NCBI GenBank assembly: GCA_008638375.1
Contig: CM018051.1
Span: 37,388,177 to 37,452,176, forward strand
Source: Nyssa sinensis
Taxonomy: Eukaryota; Streptophyta; Magnoliopsida; Cornales; Nyssaceae
Length of the DNA stretch: 64,000 nucleotides
Direction: 5' to 3'
Below, piece by piece: positions 48,539 through 60,817 of the stretch. Within the stretch, counting starts at the first letter, position 1. Each line of letters opens with the position of its first letter. Under the pieces are notes generated by a model. It had not been told where the DNA came from, did not search any database, and worked only from the letters and a program-made list of their open reading frames with translations. Both the position numbers and the translations under genes were made by a program.

Positions 48539-50214
48539 TTCAAAATTTAAATATATTATAAAGATAAATTTTCCTATATATATATATATAATAAATATTT
48601 TAATTGTAATAGAATTATTCCTTTACAAAAATTAGAAATTAAATAATACAAAAAAAAATATTTATCTTATGACTATTATTTGAGATAAATAATATATGAT
48701 GAAGATAAGAAGATATGAACTTACATCTATTGAAAAAAAAAAAATTCAACGATTTTGTTTTATGAAATATAATTGGTCTAATTTAGAATTTTAAAAAGTG
48801 ATAAAATTACCTTTATTGAAAGAAAAAAATTCAACGATTTTGTTTCACATTTATTTGTTTTTCTATTTGATATGGTCGGTCAATTTTAGACTTTTTTTGA
48901 GGCACGGAATTTTGTGAGCTTTAAACTTTTTTACGGGGCTTGAAGGTTTATGAGACTTCCAATAAGGTAAAAAAAAATGTCATCTTCAATCTTCCACAAT
49001 ATTGGTATTTCCGCGTGGAGTGGGTGGATTGCCAACTACATCATCCGTCTGGTCCCAAAGCTTGGAAGGAAGCTCAGGCCGTTGACGTCCTGTTCCGCAC
49101 GTCCAAGTCGAAAAGAAGATTCGTGTATTGTGTCGAACCCATCAATCAATTAGTAGTTTCCACAGCTGCAAAAAGTAAGTTAAGTGGAATGGAGTAGGAA
49201 TCTGTAACTTTAATAGACCTCAGCCGATAGGTAAAGAATACAAACAATTTTCTTTTTATTGACTCAGCTATACCATGGAGCACGCTTCTCTCTATTTACG
49301 TGTCCTTCAATACTTCATTTCCAATCAATATAATAGACATTTATAATATTGTTTGGATACACATTTCTATATTTTTTAAATCTTGTCAGTAGTAGAGCTA
49401 ATTACTAAATTATTATATATACATTTATATTTTTTTTTTTACAAGAGAGATTACCCACTCTATGTGCATCGTCCTTTTATTAAATTTATTTACTGTTTGA
49501 TATTGTTTTTTTACGTAATTTTAATAGGTAGAAAAATCAATTTTACAATCTTTTACGTTCTCTTTAAGATCAAAAAATAAAAAATAAAAGCCTGAGAGCT
49601 AATATTCAAATGGAAATGATCAAATTCCAACGATTTTGGTTTGCATGAGAGCTAATATTTTCTTCTCGTTCTTTTTCTTTTTAGTATTTTTTATGAGAGC
49701 TAAAAAAGCCAAAATTTCTTAAATGGTACTACGCTAGAAAAGAACCTTCTCATAGAAAACTACCAACATTTCACTAGAATTCATGGAAATGAGCTGAAAT
49801 GGGTCATTCCCAAACCAAAAAAAAAAAGCAAAAAAACAAAAGATTATAATAATAAATAAAATGAAAAATAACAATAAAAACCTTAAATGAGTAAACATTT
49901 TAATTCATCCTAATCTTTAATTCAAACTTGTCGTTTGGGCGGGAGAGCAAGGGCTGAGTCGTTAATAAGTTATGCACTGGGCTATAGATATATATAAAAT
50001 TTTGGTCATTTAATTTTAATTCAGTCCAATCTTTACCTTTCATTTCTTTTATTTCTCATCCAATCTTTATCTATCTGAATCTTCTCATTTTTCATTTCAA
50101 AATTTGGACCAACCTAAAAAAATTTTACTAAAACTCTTAGCCCGCCTCAATTTTTTTCCTACCTTTGCCCTTACAAGAGAGATAATACCTTTTAAAAAAC
50201 AAAAAGGGGTTTGA

Positions 50215-50722
50215 TGTACCCAAACTCAGTTCACAAGGGGAGAGTGACACCTCACAGTGAAATCCAAAAGGATACCGTCCAGACCTCATCGCTCAATGCT
50301 GAGTCGAATTCCAAAAGGATATCGTCTTGACCTCAACGCTCAGTGTTGAGTCAAATTTGAAAAGATGACCTCCAGACCTCATGATTCAGTGCTGAGGTGT
50401 ATACAGACGCAGAATAGGTTATTCAGAAATATGCAGAAATGATCAAGTCAAAAGAATCGAATCAAATCCCTATTTTCTTAGGAAGATCTCAACAACAAGA
50501 TATACATCATCTATAAAAGGAGTAAGACCTCAACCAGAAGATATATACTTTTCTCCAAACTTTACATTCACTCTTAGTAGTTCCTTGTTCAGACTACTAA
50601 CTTGACCGTCAGAGGATTCTTCGTCAGACCTCCACTGGTGATCTTCTAATCCTTTTTTTGTAGATACCTCGGAGAAAAGAATTTTGTTCATCGACTATCG
50701 AAAACAGAAAACGAAATAATCA
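50215..50722 (+). repeat. 5' LTR (508 bp)
   Basis: Starts TGTACCCAAACTCAGTTCAC and ends AAACGAAATAATCA. Three ~50-bp repeats of CCAGACCTCATCGCTCAGTG lie at 50262-50400 with a foldable CTCAGTGCTGAG. TATA box TATAAAAGG at 50512. Confidence 0.88.
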
Positions 50723-50723
50723 G

Positions 50724-50745
50724 TTTGGCACCATTTGTGGGAAAC
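50724..50745 (+). promoter_or_regulatory. Primer-binding site, Tat/Retand-like
   Basis: TTTGGCACCATTTGTGGGAA, close to the TTTGGCGCCGTCTGTGGGAA word of plant Tat-type elements, 2 nt after the LTR. Confidence 0.75.
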
Positions 50746-50845
50746 GACAAAGTTCTCTTCTTTAATAAAATCTTTTAGGCAACCAAATAGCCCAAACTTG
50801 TGACCAAGGCAGCCTGCCCAGGTCCGAGATCCAACTCCTGCACAA

Positions 50846-51840
50846 ATGCGCACCAGTGTACGTCAACCTCGTCTAAACACAACTGATCAGAGGATAAACA
50901 CAATGGCACAACAGATAGAGACTTTCAGCCAAACTGTGGCAAATTTAGTTCATAGTCAACAAGATTTAATCGCACAAATTCAACAACCCTCGTAGCCTAT
51001 TCAGAACCTAGCAGCTGCCGCAGCCAATTCAGAACCAACAACTACCTCACCTAGTTTAGAATCAACAACCTTTGGACGGACAAAATGATGATGTGCCCCA
51101 AGGACAAGGGCAAGCGCCTCAACAAGTAAACCCACTAGAGAACCTGGAACAATTAAATGTTGGGGTGATACCCTAACAATCTAGAAGCCACCATCACTCA
51201 CGTCAAAGCTAAGATGAGGAGGCAGAGTCAAGAAATCCTGTTAGGTCTGGAGTCACCCAACATGCAGCCGAACAACTCTACAATCTGTTTGGAATGCGAA
51301 GGACTCCCTTCACTCCGACCATAATTGTAAAGGTACTTCCAAGGAAGTATGTCCTTCCAAAAATTGAACTTTATGATGGTGGCACTGACCCTATGGACCA
51401 TCTTTCTCATTTTCAGCATACAATGGCTCTTCAGAAAGGTACAGATGCACTAATGCACAGATTTTTTGTTACGAGCCTTAAAGGAATAGCTGGAGTGGTT
51501 TCACTATCTACCGCTAAACTCGATTTTAAGCTTCACAGATCTAAATAGTAAGCTCTTGAGCAAGTTTATCACTAGCAGAAGGTTTAAAAGGGGTCTTGAG
51601 TTTCAGTTAACAATCAAACAAAACAAGGGAGAATCTCCAAGGGACTTTATCAGAAGATTCAACAAGGAGCTTACCTCAGTGGAAAAATGTGAAGAGAGAT
51701 TTTTAGTTAGAGCTCTAACCTCCGGCCTCTCTCTTGGAAGATTCAAAGATTCTCTCATTAAGAGTCCTCTAACCAACATGCCTGAACTACTACTAAAATC
51801 TCAAAAGTACATCACCTTGGAAGATGTAAGGTCCTTCTGA
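50846..51840 (+). pseudogene. gag: Tat-type gag, interrupted
   Basis: The start is taken at ATG 50846 (MRTSVRQPRLNTTDQRINTM), which reads 49 codons to TAG 50993. Further stops and shifts follow up to about 51290. The conserved gag core then appears in two frames: PFTPTIIVKVLPRKYVLPKIELYDGGTDPMDHLSHFQHTMAL (about 51303-51430), and FKRGLEFQLTIKQNKGESPRDFIRRFNKEL with LTSGLSLGRFKDSLIKSP and MPELLLKSQKYI (about 51583-51815). This is the capsid domain of Tat-like gypsy gag. A frame break near 51548 removes the segment between. No CCHC knuckle is present. The element would need proteins from a related autonomous copy. Confidence 0.85.
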
Positions 51841-51919
51841 AAAAAAACTAAAGAGTTGGTTACAATGAAGAGCAACCCCCTCCACAATGTCGAATAGAGC
51901 ACTTGAAGAAGTATTATTA

Positions 51920-52440
51920 GTAAACAAACTTTAAATTCTACGAAACCTTTTGACCTCGGGATGTTACAGCTCTGAATGAAATAAAGCTTTAAATTTCACG
52001 AAGCTATCTTTAAATTTCACGAAGCCTTTGAGCTTGGGATGTTACAGCTCTGAATTATATAAAGCTTTAAATTTCACAAAGCCTTTCAGCTCGAGATGTT
52101 ACAGTTCTGAATTATATAAAGCTTTGAATTCCACAAAGTCGTTCAGCTTGAGATGTTACATCTCTTAGTGATATAAAGCTTTAAATTCCACGAAACCTTT
52201 GAGCTTGGGATGTAACAGCTCTAAATGATATAAAACTTTAAATTCCACGAAACCCTTGAGCTCGAGATGTTACAACTCTGAATGATATAAAGCTTTAAAT
52301 TTCACTGAGGCCTTTGAGCTCGAGATGTTACAACTTTGAAATGTTAAACAAGTTTTAAATTCCACGAAACCTTTGGGCTCAAGATGTTACAGCTCTAAAT
52401 GCTAATTCCACAAAGATTTTTAGCTCATGGATGTTAAAGC
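51920..52440. repeat. 57-bp minisatellite (about 9 copies)
   Basis: ATGTTACA recurs at 51961, 52039, 52096, 52153, 52210 (variant), 52267, 52325 and 52384. Spacing is 57-59 bp except for one 78-bp step caused by a short internal duplication. Core: AAAGCTTTAAATTCCACGAA, then CCTTTGAGCTCGAGATGTTA. Confidence 0.92.
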
Positions 52441-52751
52441 TTTGAGTATTTTTTTAAAGAGCTTTTAAATATTACTAAGTATTCAACTTGGATTGTTTTC
52501 TAAAGATCAGAAAAGATGAAAAACGTTCCACAAATCCAAGGCAAAATGCAGATCTGAGCAATAATTGTCCTTGAAACTTTGAAATGAGGGAGCCTCATAA
52601 ATGCTTAGGCGTTTTACAAAGCGAATGGGACAGTTGGCTCTTCGAAAGTGAATTGATGGATCATAACAATGGGTAACGGAGCATTGAGCTCAGACCTCAG
52701 AACCTTTGCCCCATATCATGAGATCTGACGCTTGAGGGGGGGAGTAACTGG

Positions 52752-53258
52752 TGTACCCAAACTCAGTTCACAAGCGGAGAGTGACACCTGGCAGTGAAAT
52801 CCAAAACAATACCGTTCAGACCTCATCGCTCAGTACTGAGTCAAATTTCAGAAGGATACCGTCCAAATCTCATCGCTCAGTACTGAGTCGAATTTGAAAA
52901 GATACTCTCCAGACCTCATGATTGAGTGTTGAGGTACATAGGCCAAGAATAAGTTATTCAGAAATATACAGTAATTGACGAAGTCAAAAGAATTGAATCA
53001 AATCCCTACTTTCTTGGGAAGATCTCAACAACACAATATTCATCATCTATAAAATGAATAAAACATCAACCAGAAGAGATACGTTTTTTTTTTTCAATCT
53101 TTACACTCACTTTTAGTAGTTCCTTATTCAAGCTACTAACATTGACCATCGAAGGATTCTTCGACGGACCTCTACCGATAATCTTCTAATCCCTTCTTTG
53201 TAGATATCTCACACAAAGAATTTTAGACATTGACTATCGAAAACGGAAAATGACATCA
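52752..53258 (+). repeat. 3' LTR (507 bp)
   Basis: Same order of words as 50215-50722, including the repeated CAGACCTCATCGCTCAGTAC block and TATAAAATG at 53048. Preceded by the polypurine tract ending at 52751. Confidence 0.88.
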
Positions 53259-55205
53259 GCAATATTGCAAACGTGGGGGGAGACAGGGCACAATTTCTTG
53301 TTAATTTCCCACAATTTGAGAACAATGTTGCATTTTTCTTTGACTAATTAAATAGAAAAAATTTTGAATTATTTATAAAAAAAAATAAAAAATTAAGTTC
53401 ATCAATTAAACATATGGCTAGCCCTACGCTGGAATAAACAATAATTGGTGGACTAGATCTTTATTATTGGCATGATACAGGTGTCAAATTTGATTACGAT
53501 GCATGCACCAATGCATGTAACATAAACACGATTATTGTCAAAAAGAACATAATTAGCATGTCAAAAATATGGAAATTTAAGGCAATATTTGAAGGGTAAA
53601 GTAGTTTTCTCTATATTCAGAAACTAGTAACGTCTGGACAGGGACTTTTACTTTTTGAGGAAGCGTGTGCGGCTGCATGTAAAGCTCCTCAAAAGAATTT
53701 TCCTTGATTGATACTGCAAAACCGCGTTCAGCTCCACTCAATTTTACGGCGTCTCACAAGCAAATGTAAACGGAATCATGCACACTCTAAAACTATAAAT
53801 AATAAACTGAAGAAAGCAAACATGAAGATGAGAATTTAATTATTGAATTATCCTGTAGTCAACATCAGACTCCTAAATATCATTATCATTTCCACCGCCA
53901 ATTTTGCATTTGACTTGACTGGATCGCAGCCTGTCCATCAATCTCTTTAGAGCATATAAAAATATTTGTCAATGACAATGAGTTTTTGTCGTGCCATATC
54001 CGTTTATCATCTTCTAGAGATGATTCCTCACCGAACATTATAGCGGAAGACTAGGGTCGTCTCCCTACTTATAAAACAAAAAAAAAACCCAAAATTTATT
54101 TCTTTATCATATAATCTAAATTATAAGTTTGAGACTAATAAAAATTTAAATAAAAAAATATTTTGTGAATATAATATAATTCAAACTACAAGTTTAAAAA
54201 TACAAATACAAATAAAAATAAAAATAAAAACTCTAACTTTTCAAAAAGAAGGCACTAAACGAAAAAAATTGTAAGGATAAATTATATTTTATCTAAACAC
54301 TGTATTTAAAAAAATTTATAACACTCTAATAAATACTATATTATAAAAATAGTTTGAAACAATTTTAGAATCATATAGATCAGAAACAGAATTCTCAAAA
54401 TATTGTAAATACAAAAACTGAAATTAAATTAAAATAAACAGAAATTAGAACTTACAGTTTTTCATGAAAATACCAAAAGTACAGCAATGGTGATTGACCT
54501 ATGCTAGTATCTTACATTAAGTCCTTAAGATAATATCACCCCCGCACTAGTGCTTTCAAGTTTTCAATGGTGGTTGTCTCCCAAGATAGAATGGTCACGC
54601 ATAGTAGAAGGAGCACTTCAATCTTCTGTGCACAGCGAACCAGAACTTGTATTTAAACTCTTTCAAATTATGCAGACTCACAATATACCTGGACTTAATT
54701 CTAAAACTCATGAATTGAATGAATGATGATAAGGGCAAACTTAGTTTATATAGGCGACTTGGTGGCTGTTCAAACATACACAAACCTAAAGGGTATATTT
54801 GTTCACGCAAACAAATATAATACTTCAATTTGAATAGATGCATCCATTGGTGAACAGACGCACCAATATGAGAATTGTGAATCTAGCAATGCATTTAGAA
54901 GATTTTCAAGATATTACTCCTCATCCAAGTGTATAGAGATAATCGCTTGTATACTTTGAAGTATTTGGTGTGCAATATCCAGTTTTCATTACAATAGTCT
55001 TCAATCACAACTAGATTCCTCGAGTAATACAATGCATAGCTTAGGGTATATTTAAAATATCTTAAACCTAATAGACAACGTATGTTATGTCTAGAGGAGT
55101 ACAATTTATTACATACATTAAGCTACCAATTATTCTTGCATACTTTAATCGAGATGTGTCTTTATCATTATTCTTAGATAAATGTAGATTTACATTTAAA
55201 ACTGT
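53259..55205. other. Unassigned AT-rich region
   Basis: No ORF with recognisable homology. A/T-rich tracts (54100-54460) give spurious frames. Nothing supports a host gene. Confidence 0.5.
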
Positions 55206-56129
55206 TGTCATGACCCGAGACCCACCCTATACGGATCTCGTGTCCCGAACCCGATCTGACACTGTTATCGAACCAAGGGTCTCAACTTGCTACACAATCA
55301 GTGCTATTAAATGCAACAACTATCAAAGTATGAATAGCGGAAGACTTAAAGAAATAAATAAAAGCTGCATGTGATATATATAAGGTTCTCAAAATACAGA
55401 CTATAAAATTCTTTAACAATTGTTCATTCCCAAGACATGGATGACATGGAAACTACAAGACTTGTACTAAATATTACACTTGCAACTTCAAAAGTAATAT
55501 CCACCTCTAGCTATCAAGCTCTACTGTTTGTCCTCAATATCTGTGCCTAAAAATGAATGTAGTATCTGTATGTGCTATGAAAACTCTATAAGTATTCCTT
55601 TGCTTTGCCATGTGTACAGCTGTATATAGAAGTGCTTAGCCAGTCAATGAATATATAACTCAATATCAGATGATAGAAGCTCAAATGACAAGGAAATGAA
55701 TATGCTCTACTAACAATGTCATACTACTACAATTATGAGCTATATCAAGTATGAAATGTAAGCACTCAAATTAAAGCTGTAAAGTCTCTTGATCATTCAT
55801 AATAAAATAATATAATCAAGCTATGATAACCAATAAATGACAATGATATCAACAAAAAAATATGCACTCGTGGGGCCCAGAAATCTCCCTGAGCTCGTAT
55901 TCAGTTCCACACGGGCTCTCAAAAATACTGCTCTGTATACAATGTGACTCTATGTCCCATGCCTCACATAGCAACGTAACAAATGTTCCACTCAAAACCT
56001 TGACCCAAGGGTCATAAATAGCATCAGATGGAGTTGTGATTGAGCACAAATCCGACACTAATAATATATCGGGATCATGCTATCTTCCACAAAGAGTATA
56101 GTGAAATCATAACTAGTTCTAGGCAATCT

Positions 56130-56211
56130 AACGTAACGATAGTTTTCGAGGCTATGGTTACTAGACTGCTTCAAGTTCTTTCATCTTTTGGTCAAGGGTT
56201 CAACTTCCTTT
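56130..56211 (+). other. tRNA-like module of LTR A, interrupted at its B box
   Basis: GGTCAAGGGTTCAACTTCC ends exactly where LTR B begins; the remainder is at 60364. The A-box part is weak. Confidence 0.45.
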
Positions 56212-57339
56212 GTCACGACCCCGAAACCCACCCCGTAAGGATCAAGGGAGTCGTGACTTGCCCGCCCCTTTCGGCCTGTGGGCAGTTGGACAGGCTCACG
56301 TAAGCAACGACGCTGAATGGTGATGTGGTACAGCCAGGATTGGCAATTGCAAAAGCAAAAAAAACTTCTTCTTTATTTTTCACACGCCCGCCCGGTACCG
56401 TCGCTTCTTCTTCTTCGGAGCGGTAAATAAGTAACATACATTCAGAAGCATACTAAAAATTTAGAGTTATACATATTACGTATCCGTTTGCCCCTTGGGG
56501 CTTAAGTACATATTTGTCCAAAATTACAACAATAAAATTTGACCAACTATAGATCCTAATACTTTCAAAAGTCCCTGATCATAATAGAGGTGCCAATCAC
56601 CCATCCTCAAATTAGGCAAGGCTCTCATCCATCAACACCACCTGAAAAATGTTAGGATAATGGGATGAGCTTCAACAAGCCCAGTGAGTAATTCCAGTAC
56701 TTTGTCATTGATTTTCAACTGGTAGTGGGTTAGTTATAAGAGAAAGTTCATATAAACATACACTACCAATTGTACATATATTTCAGATACAGAAAACAGA
56801 ATTCTTCAAAAATATATAGCGTAAAGCATACAAGGCATTCAAGCTACGCACATTTTTTAATAATCACTAGGATACAAGAATCTTCAAATCACGTAGCATA
56901 ATGCATTTTAAAGCATTCAATAAAACATTTAATATGCAACAAAATTTATAAACCTGTGTAGGATGGCCATTTAAAGGCCAGGGAGATAATTAAAATCCTT
57001 TCCATGAAAATAGGAGGATGCAAATTTCTTCTTCTTCAAAACAAGGGGTTATATAAAAACCTGATTCAAGCAAATGGGGGTTTAAAAACCTATTACCATT
57101 TCTGAAAACATTTCATCTTTTCACTTTGATTAGGGGAAATCCGTTTCGAACCAGATTCCAATCTTACTTCAAAGAGATCTCATGCCTGGGGGATAAACCT
57201 TCTACCGAGCATCTACGAGATTGAGAACCCAAAGGGAGCTCGATAATTTTGATGCTTATGCATCATTATCTTTCATTTCTAATTCACAAAATGGAGGCTT
57301 TTTAAAAAATTTATTTACCTCCCTAGAGATACCTTTTTA

Positions 57340-57560
57340 AGGCATCTAAAAACTTTTTAAATCTTCGATGATGCTTTTCAAAGAGCATTGAAAACATGGT
57401 TTCTTCAAAGATGTGCTTTTCACGAGCATTGAAACATGACTTTTCAAGAAAAGCTTTTTATGAGCATGGAAAAACAAGGCTTATTTAAGAAATAATTTTT
57501 ATGAACATTTAAAAACATGGCTTCAATGAAAGAATGAATTTTCATGAGTATCTAAAATAT
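57340..57560. repeat. Degenerate ~55-bp tandem repeat in LTR B
   Basis: GATGCTTTTCAAAGAGCATTGAAAACATGG-like units (core GCTTTTCA..GAGCATTGAAA) recur four or five times with strong decay. The region lies inside the predicted LTR intron, as does the array at 20640. Confidence 0.55.
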
Positions 57561-58504
57561 GGACAATTTAACAGAGTTTTTAAATACTTATAGGACATTA
57601 CTTGAACATTTAACACATGAACTTCAGGAATTTAAATCACGATGTACAGGAATTTGTTAAAGCATAGATAGAATAAAAGCATTTATTTCAAGAGACATTT
57701 AATAAAATTTTCATTTACATGGACATGCGAAAATAAACATACCAACTGTCAGCAATATCAAGAAGTGAATTTTGCATGCCATGTTAGAATTTATAATTAA
57801 AACGACAGTAAATTGAAATATAAAGAATATAAATACGAGAATTTAAAATTAGAAATACCGCAGATATTTTAACATGAAAAAACTTCAGAATATTTGATTT
57901 TCAAATTACTTCATAATCCATGGAGATAAAAAAACCTCCACTCCAAAGTACAAAATTACTCACCTTGTTCCCCCGGGTTAGCACTACTAGTGGGCTTTCT
58001 CTTTTCCTTTGTAGCTCCTAAAAATAAAATTCACCAAGACTTCAATTAATTTCTCATTTACTTCAAATTTTCTCTAAATTGATGCTCGTCGTTTAATTTT
58101 AGACCCGACGTATCTTAATTTCCTAGGATTGGTCTTACCGGTCTACTTGTGATAATTTAATAAATTTTATTTTTCATATGACTTATTTTTTAGTACCTAT
58201 TTGGTATTATGGACTTCACCATTGAGTCCAGAACGTTGAAGAAAGTCAATTTAGACCTTCTCGAATTTTATTTGGCTTCGAGCACATCAGGGGTAATTTG
58301 GTAATTTGCACCTTCACATATCTTAACTTTTTGGAGTTTCATCTCGTAAAATAGACCCCGTCATTGGGTTTGAAATGTCCAAAATAGTCAAAATATACTC
58401 TTCATTTATTTGTTTTGGACATTGGATTATTTTACTATTATTAAATTAATTTAATATTATTATTATATAATATGTATATATATTCGGTCGAAATATTTCA
58501 CAAG

Positions 58505-58592
58505 GAGCAGAGGTGGCTCAGTGGTCTTTTGGGGCTTGGTTTAGGGCTTGGGTAGTGAAGGGTCAAGGGTTCGATCCAAGGAAGCTGCGGCT
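58505..58592 (+). other. tRNA-like module in LTR B
   Basis: GAGGTGGCTCAGTGGTC (A box) and GGGTTCGATCC (perfect-looking B box) about 50 bp apart; flanked by GGAGCAG / CTGCGGCTCC. Antisense to the LTR. Confidence 0.55.
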
Positions 58593-59760
58593 CCTCTTTT
58601 ATTTTTCTGACTTTTTGTAATCTAAACGGCGGACAAGGGTTAAATCAGGGTTGGGGTTTTCCCTAAATCGGAATAGGTTTAATTAATCAGACCCAATCCT
58701 CATAACCAAACAACCCAATTTTAGTTTTAAAATTATAACACAACCCCCCACTCGACATCGTCCTACCTATGGCCCTTACGTGTGATGGGTTGGGTCCCGA
58801 CCCGAACCTAGATCTGACCCAAGACCGAACCACCCATTGTTCATCTTCTTCCCCAAGCATGGGGCTACTGTTGCCCTAACTACAACTTTCCATTTTTCCC
58901 AATTTCATAAAGCTTTGGTCACCTAATCTCCCTACTTTCCACCCTAAATTGTTTTTGGGACTTCAAGGTAAGATTTGGCATTGGTTTCATGGATCAAAAT
59001 GGATCAAAACACTGGATTTCCACACTATCATCGTGGTCTGTAACAGGCTCGGTTCGAGCTTGTTTCTGGACCATTTCAAGTGAGTCTTGGCTTGTTTTGT
59101 TCCTTGTTTAAGGGGCTTTAACGCCCAATTCTTAAAACCTGATTTTATAGCAAGTTTCGAATATTGCATTTAATAACCCAAATCGGTATGTGGTGATTTA
59201 AAGGCCTTCACCTAGGCTTATAGGTCTCGGGTTAGGGTTTTTGAAACCCTCATGAGGTCTATTTGAGGTTTCAACATGCCAAATGTGGTTTGGTTTAAAT
59301 GATTTCAGACCTGTACCAATGAAGGTCCATCCATGGCAGTTATTTACGCTTAGGGTTTTGGGCTGTTCTAGGGTCCAAAATTTCACTCCTACTCAAGATG
59401 ACATGCCCTAAATGCAATGCATGCAACAATTTAACTTAAAACAGCTTGTATATGAAAAGATTCTTAGAGAGAGAAAAAAAAATATGGTTTTGTGTTTTTA
59501 CTCCTTCTTCTCCCTTTTTCACTCTCTTTCTCTCTCTAGCTCACTCTCTCTACTCTCTCTACCCAAGCACACACACAATTCTGATTTCGTTCTAAATTCC
59601 TTTCACTTCACACACGCAACACTCATATATAATCATATATTTTATTTATTTTATTTTAAAAATGATTGTTTTGTTGCTTGAAAGGTGATTAGGTCATTTG
59701 GGAGGTGGCTTTATTTTAAATGTGTATATATACATATAAGTTGTAATATTTAGCACAAAA

Positions 59761-59841
59761 GTGCTGGCAGCCCAATTGGTATCTTTTTGAGTTTAAGTGC
59801 TTTGCCTACTTTGGGTCAAGGGTTCAAAACCCCTTGGCCTC
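59761..59841 (+). other. tRNA-like module in LTR B or an embedded LTR
   Basis: GGCAGCCCAATTGGTATC (A box) and CAAGGGTTCAAAACCCCTTGG, a T-arm-like hairpin with B box. Same start GTGCTGGCAGCC as at 2945. Confidence 0.55.
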
Positions 59842-60773
59842 AATTTGGGCTTATTTTTCCCATTTTGTGCTTATGCCTTGTTTGACACTTAATTTACTTA
59901 TTTTAACTTTTTGCATTATTCTCCATTTTGTGAATTTGAATTTAATATTCACTCTTTCATGTTTTGATTTTATAATCGTAGCCTTATTTTATTTTCCCCG
60001 GAGCTGACCTCGTTATTTAAGGTCTCGGAACTATTTTTGAAGTTGTCATTTATATCCCGATTAATTTTCTTATTTATTCTTTTTAGGGTTGCTAATTAAC
60101 ATTTTGCGACTTAAGTATTATTTAATCGGGTCAGGTGTTACACTTGCATTCTTATTCGTGTCGATTTAATAAACCAATGACTTAAAATTTTGTTTATGTT
60201 TTTCACGTGTCGACTACGTTAGTCGAAGCCTTGTTGTTTTAATTTCCTTCACGTACCGTTCTTATTCATTTTATTTTGGCCTTTGTCATCTTAATCAATT
60301 TTTCTCAAGTCCCTAATATTTAATTAGTGACTTAATTTTTATTAATTGGGTTGGGGTGTTACACCCTTGGCCAACACTATTGCCTCATTTTCCCCTTTTT
60401 CCCCTATATGCTTTGTTTGGCAATTTGGACATCATTCATCAGATTTTTAAGTTGTGCCTTAATTGCTTTAAAAATCCCATCGTATTCCCTCATTACTTTT
60501 TTAATATCATACATTTAATGTCTATGTTGTAAACGTTTAATTTTAATACGTTACATATTTCTCATTTATATTAAAAATACTCCATATTCATTGGCGATTA
60601 AATTTCATTAATTTTTCGCTTCACTTTAACTTGCCAAATTTTCTTCATGCAGAAATTCTTAATATTTACGGCCTACTTAACATAATTTAGAATGAATAAG
60701 CCATTGGATATTAAATCCCCAAAAGAAACATAATTCAATGAATATCTTCACTTAATTGGGTCGGGGTATTACA

Positions 60774-60817
60774 AAACACAATTCGGATGCCCGGTTTGCA
60801 ACTTATGCAAGAAAAAT
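60774..60817. repeat. 169-bp satellite, left remnant
   Basis: CACAATTCGGATGCCCGG and TTTGCAACTTATGCAAG match the monomers at 62931 and 63100. Removing the solo LTR and one TSD copy puts the CGGATG word exactly 169 bp before the next one. Confidence 0.85.
60813..60817. repeat. Target-site duplication AAAAT (left)
   Basis: AAAAT precedes TGTAACACCC; an identical AAAAT follows GTGACA at 62791-62795. Confidence 0.88.

Larger units (their letters stand above)
46604..50214. other. Unassigned region, AT-rich, no recognised gene
   Basis: No motif of a retroelement protein or plant gene was recognised. It contains a (TA)n run at 47287-47321 and a (TA)n(TG)n run at 48470-48520. An 85-codon plus ORF at 48940-49197 lies in a locally GC-richer stretch (MKVYETSNKV.., with FRVEWVDCQLHHPSG), but I recognise no family and no splice context that would make it a gene. 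A minus ORF at 47612-47890 is equally anonymous. Confidence 0.5.
50215..53258 (+). mobile_element. Small non-autonomous Tat-type LTR retrotransposon (gag only)
   Basis: Direct LTRs 50215-50722 and 52752-53258 flank about 2.0 kb. The PBS-like TTGGCACCATTTGTGGGAAAC follows the first LTR, and GCTTGAGGGGGGGAGTAAC precedes the second. Only a gag region is present; no protease, RT or integrase. A 57-bp minisatellite fills the stretch before the PPT. The flanks TTTGA and GCAAT do not match, so the TSD is lost or the ends recombined. Confidence 0.85.
56212..60363 (-). mobile_element. LTR B (about 4.15 kb), minus strand, inserted into LTR A
   Basis: Left terminus TGTCACGACCCCGAAACC, right terminus TTGGGTTGGGGTGTTACA, flanked by TCCTT (56207) and CCCTT (60364), a TSD with one mismatch. 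In sense order it carries an antisense tRNA-like module at 59761, another at 58505, two shared modules (about 58360 and 58210), donor AAG/GTGAGT (starts 57963, minus) and acceptor CATTTTTCAG/ (ends 56642), predicting a 1.32-kb intron. A second internal terminus GGGTCAGGTGTTACA at 60142, and the presence of two tRNA-like modules, suggest that part of a third LTR is embedded. Confidence 0.65.
55206..60773 (-). mobile_element. LTR A, minus strand, split by LTR B (55206-56211 plus 60364-60773)
   Basis: The left end TGTCATGACCCGAGACCC and right end GGGTCGGGGTATTACA are LTR termini in minus orientation. The two pieces rejoin sensibly: GGTCAAGGGTTCAACTTCC (ends 56211) continues into CCTTGGCC (60366), restoring a tRNA-like B-box/T-arm word also seen at 59818-59838. 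Rejoined length is about 1.4 kb. An acceptor-like CATTTTTAG/ ends at 55547 (minus), 341 bp from the LTR end. Its right end directly abuts satellite sequence at 60774. No TSD for LTR A was found. Confidence 0.7.
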
